Below are positions 12,801 through 19,720 of a DNA stretch of 64,000 nucleotides, in pieces. The notes beneath the pieces are model-generated. The model did no database searches and was not told the origin of the DNA. It saw only the letters and a program-made list of their open reading frames with translations. The position numbers and the translations under genes are program-made. The first letter of the stretch is position 1. Each line of letters begins with the position of its first letter. Location of the stretch: positions 1 to 64,000 of the forward strand of contig NZ_JAAZQD010000001.1 of NCBI RefSeq assembly GCF_012395255.1. The letters run 5' to 3'. Source of the stretch: Oleiagrimonas citrea. Lineage in GTDB: Bacteria; Pseudomonadota; Gammaproteobacteria; Xanthomonadales; Rhodanobacteraceae.

Positions 12801-13570
12801 TTGCTGGAGTTGGCATCGCGCGAGGATATCTGAACCGTCCGAACCTGACAGCGGAGCGGTTCATTCATGACCCCTTCGGGCCACAGGGAGGTCGGCTCTA
12901 CCGCACCGGCGACCTCGGCCGCTACAACACAGCGGGCGAGATCGAGTATCTGGGTCGTAACGATTTCCAGGTAAAAGTGCGGGGGTTCCGGATCGAGCTG
13001 GGGGAAATCGAGGCTCAGCTGGCCTCATGCGAGGGGGTTGCTGCAAGTGTAGTCATCGCTCGCGAAGATCGTCCCGGAGACAAACAGCTGGTTGGCTATT
13101 TCCGCACAGAGAGCGGAAGCGAAGTTTCCGCAGCGGATCTACGTGCAGCGCTTTCGGAGAAATTGCCCGACTACATGGTGCCGAGCGCATTCGTGGCGAT
13201 GGAGGAGTTCCCGCTTACCGTCAGCGGAAAACTGGATCGCAAAGCGTTTCCGGCACCGGAAACAGATGCCTTTGCAACCCAGGAATACGAAGCACCGGTT
13301 GGCGAAGTCGAAAGTGCGATAGCGGGGATCTGGAAGGACCTTCTTGGTATAGATCGAGTCGGTCGGCATGACAATTTCTTCGAATTGGGCGGACACTCCC
13401 TGCTGGCCGTGCGACTCATAGCCCGAATGCGTCAGGAAGGTCTGCAAACGGACGTTCGTACGCTCTTTGCGGCACCGTCCGTCATGCAACTTGCTGAACA
13501 AGCCCTCGTTATAGCCGGTTCGAATTCGAACACGCCGAAAGAAGATGAATACCAGGAAGGATTCATCTGA
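6866..13570 (+). CDS. Two-module non-ribosomal peptide synthetase with TubC docking domain
   Basis: Adds two amino acids to the chain made by the upstream PKS. Domain order: TubC-type docking (1-50); condensation (about 72-500, core HHIISDDW); adenylation A1 (about 552-1045, YTSGSTGRPKG); carrier (about 1067-1130, GGHSL); condensation (about 1187-1615, PLTPLQEGMLFH, HHLCMDN, possibly of dual E/C type); adenylation A2 (about 1634-2120, YTSGSTGKPKG); carrier (about 2148-2215). Reading the specificity pocket of A2 by eye from FDVSVW, THFVP, VFCSGE and GPTEASID gives D-V-W-H-F-S-L-I-D, the serine type of EntF. A1 reads roughly D-A-E-L-V-G-T-I-A, which I do not recognise. There is no thioesterase or reductase at the end, so chain release must be done elsewhere. 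The docking domain suggests it receives its substrate from a separate PKS protein. Confidence 0.95.
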   Translation: MSTAQFLGMLKKLNVKLWLEDGTLRVRALPDVLTAELKSELSERKPEIIRLLQNLSHGSGEKRIEARSGNEESIPLSYAQKRLWFLEQLQPGVPAYNTFGLGEVRQKIDLAVLERTVDELVRRHEILRTSFPSVDGVPVQCIAPTAEVLQPMVDLSTWTEEEQAVEIRRRILEESKTPFDLACGPLLRIGLLKLAEDSYLWLQSIHHIISDDWSLKVMEQELNALYAAFSADLPSPLPELPIQWADFSIWQHEWLKGKVIQSHIDYWTKHLEGELPVLNLARNRSRQLETRGCCGNFFFPPSLSTSLLKFCETERVTLFMMLVAGYSALLSRYTLQDDVIIGSAVSDRGRVETESLIGCFLNTLPLRVRVNEKVSFRELLHEVRDTCRAAFNHSAVPYEELMPKLKVTRDISGSPLFQTMLVLLNSPNAERDTDSFLIPLEYEDESAEIKDVEDAYGSYTPYIGNDTTKFDLSVTLEETPSGLRGRTEFNGDLFDQQEIGKLIERLQVFLGSVITNPDRPIEDVALLTTAERETILSDWARGPTQETDVAQLHEFVERQAALRPSAIAIGEGDSTLSYAELNARANQLARALENRGFAPESRAGILFERSSQMLIALLAVLKAGGACVPLDPATPVQRLEFIVKDAIIDMLLTMSDSDVGLDTATKAVFHLDREHAEILKEDSSNLPSIGDSQSLACVLYTSGSTGRPKGVMLSHGALVNYAVGASRDYGIEPSDRVLQFASIAFDASFEEIFSTFANGAALILRTEDMLDSSEHFMGRCEHMGITVLMLPTAYWHEVANDLDRVVLPAMLRCVVIGGERASPEALVQWQAKTAGRIDLFNTYGPTETAIAVTRHLCPARPDSGGQLKEVSLGRPVANVAVYILDRAMRPVPPYMEGEIYVGGAGVSLGYLNRPDLTSERFIDDPFGSPGSRLYRTGDLGRYNADGEIEYLGRNDFQVKIRGFRIELGEIEAKLASCASVAASVVVAREDRPGDKRLVAYVRAQPGSTLSASELRAALAEQLPDYMVPSAFVVLEDFPLTVNGKLDRKALPTPEAGAFAIQEYEAPIGAVERTIAEIWQDLLGVERVGRHDNFFELGGHSLLGVRLLARMRQANLLADVRTLFATPTLSALAATIGGDETAVVVPENLIPADATEITPDMLSLVELTSAELQSVIDSVPGGAANVQDIYPLTPLQEGMLFHYMMATDSDPYQVRGQATFESRTHLDDYLAALQFAIDRHDMLRTGIVWEGVSEPVQVVWRKAELAVEELALSASDGDVAEQLWARFDSRQYRLNLRQAPLFRMFVVYDEGNDRWIALQVLHHLCMDNMAQDHLKTEIAAYLEGRQAELPAAQPFRNFVAQARLGVSASEHETFFREMLSDVEEPTMPFGLADVRGDGSGIGEARQTVDTGLARRLRTRARTLGVSAASLCYLAWALVLARVSDRDDVVFGTVLFGRTQGENALGLGINTLPIRIRIDENSVDASVRTVHGLISRLLRHEHASLALAQNCSGVQMPAPLFSALLNYRHGKNEQEREISAQQSGATNLRAEERTNYPLTLAVSDLGEGFELLAQVHASISPTGVCAMMHRALEQLVDALERAPSSPLCQLDVLDLEERNQVIEAFNDTHADYPQSHCLHEMFEEQASKTPTAIALIFEGRALTYRELNTRANQVAHHLLEQGVRPDDRVALCAERSPEMVIGLIGILKAGGCYVPLDPDYPSDRIAYMLTDSAPKAVLTQATLRDRLPLVSVPVTVLDEVGGDIDRQREDDPAVQELSDSHLAYVIYTSGSTGKPKGVMVEHRGIVNRLQWMQDAYQIDETDRVLQKTPFSFDVSVWEFFWPLSNGARIVLAEPGGHKDPGYLRDLIVSEKVTVTHFVPSMLRPFLSVEGIDRCVSLRYVFCSGEELSSDIARDFLSSSTADLHNLYGPTEASIDVTFHHCEKQAIDSAIPIGRPIANTKIYILDDRMRPVPIGVAGEIYIAGVGIARGYLNRPNLTAERFIHDPFGPQGGRLYRTGDLGRYNTAGEIEYLGRNDFQVKVRGFRIELGEIEAQLASCEGVAASVVIAREDRPGDKQLVGYFRTESGSEVSAADLRAALSEKLPDYMVPSAFVAMEEFPLTVSGKLDRKAFPAPETDAFATQEYEAPVGEVESAIAGIWKDLLGIDRVGRHDNFFELGGHSLLAVRLIARMRQEGLQTDVRTLFAAPSVMQLAEQALVIAGSNSNTPKEDEYQEGFI

Positions 13571-13619
13571 TATTGGAATTGAAGACTACTACGAGATTTC
13601 GTAGGAATGGAGTAAAGAA

Positions 13620-14594
13620 ATGACCACCATCTCGGAAAAGTTCGTATTTGATTTGGCCGACAAGGACGAGTGCAACAGCACGGATTATATGGTGGCCATG
13701 GATGCAGCGAACGTCAAAGCGGATAAAATAGCCGGAATCCTTTCGGAAGATAGAGTCGCACTAATTCATGGCGTATCACAAATTGACGCAGACAAATTGA
13801 TGGCCGGCATAGCATCGGAATTCGGCTTGAGTGAAGACCTTGAGATTCAAGCTGGATTTGCGGCTATTCACGGGCATCGAAAAAATGTAGGCAACTATTT
13901 CATGTCAGTAAATGAGCGCGGCGAGTACAGTTTCATCCCGCCGCACTCGGAAGGAAATAGCCGTATGAGCATGCAGCTATCATCCTTTTACTGCATGGAA
14001 AATACGACTGATGGAGGGGAGACCGTGCTCTGGGGTACTGGGCGCGATGAAGAAAAGTGGCGCGGCGCAAAGGAATTTAAGTACAAAATAAAAACAAGCC
14101 GCAGAACCCTTTCCAAGACAGAAATAGCAGAATTGAGGATGATGCACGGAATCGACTGGGAAAAGGATGTGGTCGAAGAAGATGATGAGGTTCTATGCCT
14201 GCATGACGCCCCCATCGAAGGCGTTCACAGATACAGCGTTCTGGAGCCCGCAAAAAAATCATTTTCAAAAATACTTGGCACCGATCGTTACGTATGTTGG
14301 GACACGATTGGAAGCGTTGATTGGGATATCGCTGAAGGTTTCGCGAAGGCGTTACAAAAGGCAGGTCTTTTCAAGACCCCTGCAAAATTCGATGATTGGA
14401 GGGAGTTGGATTCCAGCAGCCACCGCAAGGTTTGGTCATCTGGCATAAATTTACCTTCGATATTCACCCGCGCAATAGTCAGGAAGCTTCGAAAAGGAGA
14501 GCTCATCGTCATGAACAACATGTCTTGGGCCCACTCTGCATGCGGATGGACACCCGGGTCGGGCACAAGAGATCTCGTGGCGGCCTTTGCCTGA
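13620..14594 (+). CDS. TauD/TfdA-like Fe(II)/2-oxoglutarate oxygenase
   Basis: A 324-residue protein of the clavaminate synthase/TauD fold, most likely a tailoring hydroxylase acting on the NRPS intermediate or a carrier-bound residue. The metal triad is visible as H-x-E in PPHSEG (His about 109, Glu about 111), with the distal His in SWAHSACGW (about 304) and an Arg in GTRDL for 2-oxoglutarate. It lies 49 bases after the NRPS with a GGAG ribosome site 7 bases before ATG, so it probably belongs to the same transcript. The DNA is clearly more AT-rich than the PKS and NRPS, as is the next gene, which hints at a different origin for the two tailoring genes. The substrate is not predictable from sequence alone. 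Confidence 0.8.
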   Translation: MTTISEKFVFDLADKDECNSTDYMVAMDAANVKADKIAGILSEDRVALIHGVSQIDADKLMAGIASEFGLSEDLEIQAGFAAIHGHRKNVGNYFMSVNERGEYSFIPPHSEGNSRMSMQLSSFYCMENTTDGGETVLWGTGRDEEKWRGAKEFKYKIKTSRRTLSKTEIAELRMMHGIDWEKDVVEEDDEVLCLHDAPIEGVHRYSVLEPAKKSFSKILGTDRYVCWDTIGSVDWDIAEGFAKALQKAGLFKTPAKFDDWRELDSSSHRKVWSSGINLPSIFTRAIVRKLRKGELIVMNNMSWAHSACGWTPGSGTRDLVAAFA

Positions 14595-14649
14595 AGTATT
14601 AAAGAATCTTGTCTGTATATAGGGATGCATGTGGCATGGAGGTATCACG

Positions 14650-16173
14650 GTGAATCTTTCGGACTTGCTGCTTGCACTGGAATACCAGGGCATCGAACTA
14701 TCCGTACACGAAGGCGCTTTGGGCTATAGAGCCCCGAAAGGGACGTTCACCGAGGCCTTGCGTGATGAGGTGAAACACCACAAGGAAGACCTGATCGCGC
14801 TCATCGGCAAGAGCGCCGCGCATATCCTGCATCAGCCATCTGTTGATGAGGCAGTGGATGAATTGCCGTTGACTCCTTGGCATGGATGGTACCTGGAGAC
14901 TTTCGACCCCCGGCTGCATAAATGGGCGGTAACACACCATGTACATATTGGTGCAGATGTAGACTTTGACTTAATAAATGAAGCGGTTCGTTTGGTTATG
15001 CTCCGCTACGATACATTTCGACAGAGGATGTACAAAAACAAGAGTGGAAGGTGGGCGTTACGAATGCTGCCTGATCCCACCCCGCCAAAAATCAACCTTT
15101 ACCATATCCAAGAGGGGATAAAAAACTTAGTAGAGCACCTTGATAAGGACATCCAGAACAGCCTTAATATTACCGATGGCCCGGTCCTTTATGTTGCGTT
15201 ATGTAAAAATAACACCATGCGCGACGACTTGGTCATAAGCTTTCATCACAATATCGTAGACGCGCACTCCTCAAAAATACTCGTCAAAGAAATGCTCAAT
15301 GCATATGAAAGACTGTTGACAAAACAAGACATCGAAAGCCGGCCGAACGACAAGAGCAGTTATGCCAGTTACATCAACAGGCTTCATAAATACATGAACC
15401 GGCCGATGTTTTTTGCAAAATCCATATCCTATTGGGGAGACTTTATCTCCACACCGACCCCTCGCATACCGATGGATTTCGTTGGCGGGCAGCACACCAC
15501 CGACAACTCTAGAACTGTCAGCATATATATCGCTGCAAGTGACTTTCCTTCCAGCAATACTCACCTAATGAATGACTCGCTTGTCATCGCAGCCTGTGCA
15601 GCGGTTGCGGGCTGGTCGGGGGAGGATCATGTTGCCATTGATGTTGAACATCATGGCCGCGGCGGACATATACCCGGCGTCGATTTCTTAGACACCATTG
15701 GACCGACAACCTTTAAGTTTCCGGTCTGGCTCGATTTCGACCAAGACTATCTTTCATCCACTGAGTCATTCGAACTTCTTCGAGAGCGGATTAGGGATGT
15801 CACCCAATATGGCTTGGGTTACGGATTCCTACGCCATCTTCATCCAGACCACAGGATCAGATCCGAATTCAAAAAAATAGATCGTCCTCAGGTTTTTTTC
15901 AATAATCGAACAATTTTTCCGAAAGGCGGACAGAAGGAAAAAGAATGGGTTCCGTCACAGAGAAAAAGTGGCGAGCTTAACTTCGCCTCAAATAGCGATC
16001 CCAGGTCCAACGATCCTTATTCCCACGAAATCGTGATCGAATGCGACAGAGTTCCGGATGGCATTGAAATAGCGGTCAAGTACAGTGCAAAAATACACAA
16101 AGACAGCACCGCAGCGGATCTCGTGAACATGCTTTTCACGAAGCTAAAAAGAATTTCTGAAATATGTGACTAA
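14650..16173 (+). CDS. Free-standing TubC docking plus condensation/epimerisation-like domain
   Basis: About 507 residues. The first 50 or so residues resemble the TubC docking fold (LLLALEYQGIELSVHEG), followed by a condensation-superfamily domain with HHNIVDAHS as the HHxxxDx core. The stretch EHHGRGG followed by TIGPTTFKFPV resembles the EGHGR and TVGWFT blocks of epimerisation domains, so it could epimerise a carrier-bound residue or catalyse ester/amide release. The GTG start at 14650 is chosen because GGAGG lies 7 bases upstream; an ATG at 14629 is in frame but has no ribosome site. It is the last assembly-line gene in the window and, with no thioesterase present, may be the release or trans-acting step. 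AT-rich codon use matches the oxygenase before it and not the NRPS. Confidence 0.8.
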   Translation: MNLSDLLLALEYQGIELSVHEGALGYRAPKGTFTEALRDEVKHHKEDLIALIGKSAAHILHQPSVDEAVDELPLTPWHGWYLETFDPRLHKWAVTHHVHIGADVDFDLINEAVRLVMLRYDTFRQRMYKNKSGRWALRMLPDPTPPKINLYHIQEGIKNLVEHLDKDIQNSLNITDGPVLYVALCKNNTMRDDLVISFHHNIVDAHSSKILVKEMLNAYERLLTKQDIESRPNDKSSYASYINRLHKYMNRPMFFAKSISYWGDFISTPTPRIPMDFVGGQHTTDNSRTVSIYIAASDFPSSNTHLMNDSLVIAACAAVAGWSGEDHVAIDVEHHGRGGHIPGVDFLDTIGPTTFKFPVWLDFDQDYLSSTESFELLRERIRDVTQYGLGYGFLRHLHPDHRIRSEFKKIDRPQVFFNNRTIFPKGGQKEKEWVPSQRKSGELNFASNSDPRSNDPYSHEIVIECDRVPDGIEIAVKYSAKIHKDSTAADLVNMLFTKLKRISEICD

Positions 16174-16754
16174 GCACTCTGCATCCCTGCACGATTGCGC
16201 CTAACGAGTGTCTAACCACACCCCTTGCCTTGCATCCCTGCACACTCCAACTGACGTTGTGAAAGGGGGGCAGGGCCTTATCCACCCACGCGTGTACACT
16301 CAGGCATTCGCTCATGATCGGGCTACTTTGATATGTTCCGCTTTGGCCACAGGAGGGGGCTTTCGTCCATGGCCTGAGTCGCGATCTTGGCGGTCATTGC
16401 TGCAATATTCGTGACGGCGAGCGCTATATTCTCGGTTTCGTGCGACCACGCGTGCGACTTCTTTCTTTGGCGGCCAAGCCTCAGCAGGCTCTTCGACGTC
16501 AACGTTAGGCTGGCCGTGCTGTTCGTGATCGCGTCTTTGTGTCGACGTACATCCATATCAAAGCTTCTGTTCGACTGACGTCGGCCATAGCCAGAAGCGG
16601 CTGAGTGTCCGGTGGGTTCGGTCTCGTCCCGCCAGGTTTGAGTAGACCCCAAAGACCCTAAAAGCATTCTTTACCGAGAGCGTGTCTACACCACACGTCA
16701 GTTCGGCAACTATGCCGACTTGCCGCAAGCCGTGTCGCTTCCCAGCTAAATTTG
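16174..16754. other. Gene-free decayed stretch
   Basis: About 580 bases between the condensation-like gene and the IS3 remnant. I see no ORF with recognisable similarity on either strand and no convincing terminator. It probably marks scarred DNA at the edge of the biosynthetic cluster. Confidence 0.4.
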
Positions 16755-17364
16755 AACACGCCCGTGCCGGCGCTGTGCCGCGAGCACGGCTGCCCAGCTC
16801 AGCGCCGATCTGCTCAAGGAAGCACTGACAAAAAAAGTTGAGGCCATCTCAACGTCGAGAGATGGCCAGAGATGCGGTCGCACATGGGCGCACGAGTATC
16901 CGCCATGTCTGTCAGACCTTTGCGGTGAGCGAGACCTGCTATCGCTACCAGGCCAAGCGGAGCGAGGAAAACGCAGTGATTGCCGACTGGCTGGTACGCC
17001 TGACGAGGGCCTACCGTGATTGGGGCTTCGGGCTGTGCTTTCTGTATCTGCGCAACCCCAAAGGCTTCGGTTGGAGCCACAAGCGGGTGTATCGGATTTA
17101 CCGCGAGTTGGAGCTGAACCTGAGCATCAAGCCGAGGAAGAGCGGATTGTGTGCGCGCACGCCCGGAGCCGCTGGCCGTGCCCGAGGCAATCAACCAGGT
17201 CTGGTCGATGGATCATGCACGATCAGCTGCTCGGTGATGGGCGCAGTTTCCGGTTGCTGAACGTGCTCATAGCCACGTCCTGGCTATGGACTGACAACCA
17301 CGAGCGCCCGAACATCGCGCTCGGCGGCATCACGCCAATGCAGAAACTGGCGATAGCCGCATAG
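16755..17364 (+). pseudogene. IS3-family transposase remnant (orfA end plus internally deleted orfB)
   Basis: The end of an OrfA is recognisable (LSADLLKEALTKK), followed by an OrfB N-terminus (RREMARDAVAHGRTSIRHVC and WSHKRVYRIYRELELNL). After HDQLLGDGRSFRLLNVL the reading jumps straight to the C-terminal block NHERPNIALGGITPMQKL, so the DDE catalytic core is deleted. At least two frame changes are needed to read it, near 17160 and 17215. This is family recognition from short conserved blocks and not from an intact ORF. It is certainly inactive. Confidence 0.75.
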
Positions 17365-17488
17365 CTCCACTTCTGGAGTTGTCGCTCCCCAGCTAATCGG
17401 GCCATCGCACGATGAATGAGAAATTTCATTGAAAATCATAAGTCTATGAATTTTTCTTGCCATGGGTAATCTTGGCCTCCTCCAAAAG

Positions 17489-17536
17489 GTGACCCGATTA
17501 GGCGGAAGTTGCTGAAAAAGTGACCTGATTAAGCGG
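17489..17536 (+). repeat. Two direct 17-bp repeats resembling an IS21-type terminus
   Basis: GTGACCCGATTAGGCGG (17489) and GTGACCTGATTAAGCGG (17520) are spaced 31 bases apart with two mismatches. Short repeats of this kind are typical of IS21-family ends, so this may be the relic of one end abutting the Wadjet operon. No matching istAB genes are adjacent. Confidence 0.45.
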
Positions 17537-17648
17537 GAGCGTGATGCCCCGTCTGAGACCACGACCGGCAGTCCGGAAGTCTCGACGCTGCGCCCGGCAC
17601 CTGCGAGGATGCGCAAGAACCTCATCGCACAATGGAATCTGGCCCCGG

Positions 17649-19085
17649 ATGGCCGAGCTGACTTCACTGTTCTCGATCCTCCCTGCAGACCTGTTCGGAC
17701 CGTTGGCGTCCATGAACAGAGAGCGTTACTGGACGCTTCTCGGGCGTCTCTACGAGGACTTCTTTGGCCCGGAAGCCCCTATGCCTCCGAGCGATGGCTT
17801 CTTGCGTCGTGACATAACGGCAAGCATTGAACGTTATCTGCTGACGGACGACCCCTGGGAAGAGGAAGACGGAACCGCCCCTCACGCCCCGCTGAACGTG
17901 CGCGCCAACACCGTTTACGAGCGCTTTCGTGCGGCAGGGTGGTTGCGTCAGGAGCGGGTCGGGGCGCGCGAAATGGTGACCATGACTCCGGTGGTCTCCC
18001 AGTTCCTATCCACCCTGATCGAGTTCGTCGAGCAGGGGCCGACATTCGTATCGGCCAAGGTGCGTTCGATCGAGCTCCAGCTGGAGCAGGTGGTCGAGGG
18101 CAGGGCGTTCGGCGAGGCGCTGGATGAGGCCGCTGACCAGGCGCGGCGATTGCTGGTTTCGCTCTCGTCGATGAGCCTGCAGGTCCGCGATCTGATGCCG
18201 GAACTGAGCAAGTCGGAGACGACGGCGCAGTTCGTCCGCCAGTGGTTCGAGCGTTACGTCGGCCAATTCTTCATCGGCGACTATGCCCATCTGCATCGTG
18301 CCGACCATCCGCTGGCACGGCGCAGCTCGATCCTCACCATGGCGCAGCAGATCGAGACCGGACCGCTGCGCGAAACGCTATTGAACTGGTACGGCGAACA
18401 CCTGGCCGGAGGTGATCCCGAACGTGCTGCCACGAGGCTGCAGCGCAGCGTTTCCCGGCTGCGCGAACTGGAACGCATCGACGAGTATCTGAAGCGTCTC
18501 GACGACGACGTCCGTCGAGCCAATCGCCGGGCTCTGGCGTTCCTGGACTATCGGCTGCGCGCACCGGACAAGCTGGACGTGCTGCTCAAGCGCGCCTGCC
18601 GCGGCGCCCTGTGCGCTACCGAGGACGACCTGCGTGCGCCGATGGCCCCCGCTGCGCTCATGGACGAGACGCGACTGCGGCCGCCGCGTCGCAAGCCTCT
18701 ACCGATCCCGCGCAGCGCCAACATCGTGCAGCAGCCTACCCCGGAGCAACTCGCGCGGCTGAACCTGCTGCGGCTGATGAAACGCGCGCGCCTGGTGACC
18801 GCCGAGGACATGGCCCGGTACGTCGCCCGCCATTTACCGCCACAGGGGCGGATCGAATCGTCGCAGCTGACTATCGAGAGCATTCGCGATCTGCGCGCTT
18901 ATCAGACCTTGGTCACCCTGGCGTTGCGAAGCCGTCGTGCCGGCGGATTGCGGCGGGATGACCCGCTGCGCCGGCTGATGCCGGGCTTACGCGTAGATCT
19001 ACTGACCTCCCAGGCGGCCCCGGATGACAACCATTACCTGCGCGGACCACGTTTCGTGATCCAGTGCATCAGGAAGAGCGCATGA
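17649..19085 (+). CDS. jetA: Wadjet anti-plasmid protein JetA (MukF/MksF-like)
   Basis: A 478-residue kleisin-like subunit of a Wadjet SMC complex, which senses and cuts circular foreign DNA. The start MAELTSLFSILPADLFGPLA matches the beginning expected for JetA family proteins; the frame stays open upstream to 17541, but that extension is Arg-rich and unlike the family. The body is largely helical, with basic patches (RPPRRKPLPIP). The assignment rests mainly on being the first gene of an unmistakable four-gene JetABCD order. The stop overlaps the next ATG (ATGA), showing translational coupling. I cannot assign the Wadjet subtype from sequence alone. Confidence 0.88.
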   Translation: MAELTSLFSILPADLFGPLASMNRERYWTLLGRLYEDFFGPEAPMPPSDGFLRRDITASIERYLLTDDPWEEEDGTAPHAPLNVRANTVYERFRAAGWLRQERVGAREMVTMTPVVSQFLSTLIEFVEQGPTFVSAKVRSIELQLEQVVEGRAFGEALDEAADQARRLLVSLSSMSLQVRDLMPELSKSETTAQFVRQWFERYVGQFFIGDYAHLHRADHPLARRSSILTMAQQIETGPLRETLLNWYGEHLAGGDPERAATRLQRSVSRLRELERIDEYLKRLDDDVRRANRRALAFLDYRLRAPDKLDVLLKRACRGALCATEDDLRAPMAPAALMDETRLRPPRRKPLPIPRSANIVQQPTPEQLARLNLLRLMKRARLVTAEDMARYVARHLPPQGRIESSQLTIESIRDLRAYQTLVTLALRSRRAGGLRRDDPLRRLMPGLRVDLLTSQAAPDDNHYLRGPRFVIQCIRKSA

Positions 19086-19720
19086 AATACAACTGGAAGA
19101 GCCTCAGCGAGCGATCCAATGGCGTTTATGAGGTACAGGATTTCGAGCGGGCCGCCTATCGCCTGGTCACCGAGCAGGTTCTCTACGCTCATGATCGTGC
19201 GTCGCGCATGGCCTACCGCATCGTCGAAGATCACTTCGAGGACTATGTGACCGTGCTTGCGCCGCTCGGTGTTCGCCTGGAACGTAACGCCCACCACCGC
19301 TATGTCGTGGCGCTGCCGGTGCACGGTGAAGGCACGCCGGTAACGCTGGCCGAAACCTTGCTGCTGCTGGTCTTGCGGCAACGCTACGACGTGGCGATGC
19401 GCGAAGGGCTGATCGAAGACCACGGCGAAGTGATCGTGGAGCTGCCGGAACTGCAGGAGGCCTATCAGGCTCTCGTCGGGCGGCCGATGCCCGAGGTTGG
19501 GGTACTTCGCGCCTTGGCGCGCACGCTGCGTCGCTGGGGCGTGTGCCAAGTCGTCGACACCGAGCCCGGGGATCCTCAACCGTTCCATTTCAGGGTGCGT
19601 CCGGCGCTCGTCGACATCGTCGGCGAGCAGTGGCTACAGCGCCTAGACCAGCACAATCGCAACGACGACATGGACAATTCCGAAGCCGACGTCACGGAGG
19701 ACGACGATGCAGCTGCTTGA
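19082..19720 (+). CDS. jetB: Wadjet protein JetB (DUF4194, MukE/MksE-like)
   Basis: A 212-residue protein corresponding to the KITE subunit that bridges JetA and the SMC protein JetC. It begins MKYNWKSLSERSNGVYEVQDF and has paired winged-helix-like segments typical of DUF4194 (VALPVHGEG, LAETLLLLVLRQRYD). The acidic tail ends in a run of Asp residues. The ATG at 19082 overlaps the jetA stop by four bases, and the gene end overlaps jetC by 14 bases. No promoter is apparent between the genes, so expression depends on the operon. Confidence 0.9.
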   Translation: MKYNWKSLSERSNGVYEVQDFERAAYRLVTEQVLYAHDRASRMAYRIVEDHFEDYVTVLAPLGVRLERNAHHRYVVALPVHGEGTPVTLAETLLLLVLRQRYDVAMREGLIEDHGEVIVELPELQEAYQALVGRPMPEVGVLRALARTLRRWGVCQVVDTEPGDPQPFHFRVRPALVDIVGEQWLQRLDQHNRNDDMDNSEADVTEDDDAAA

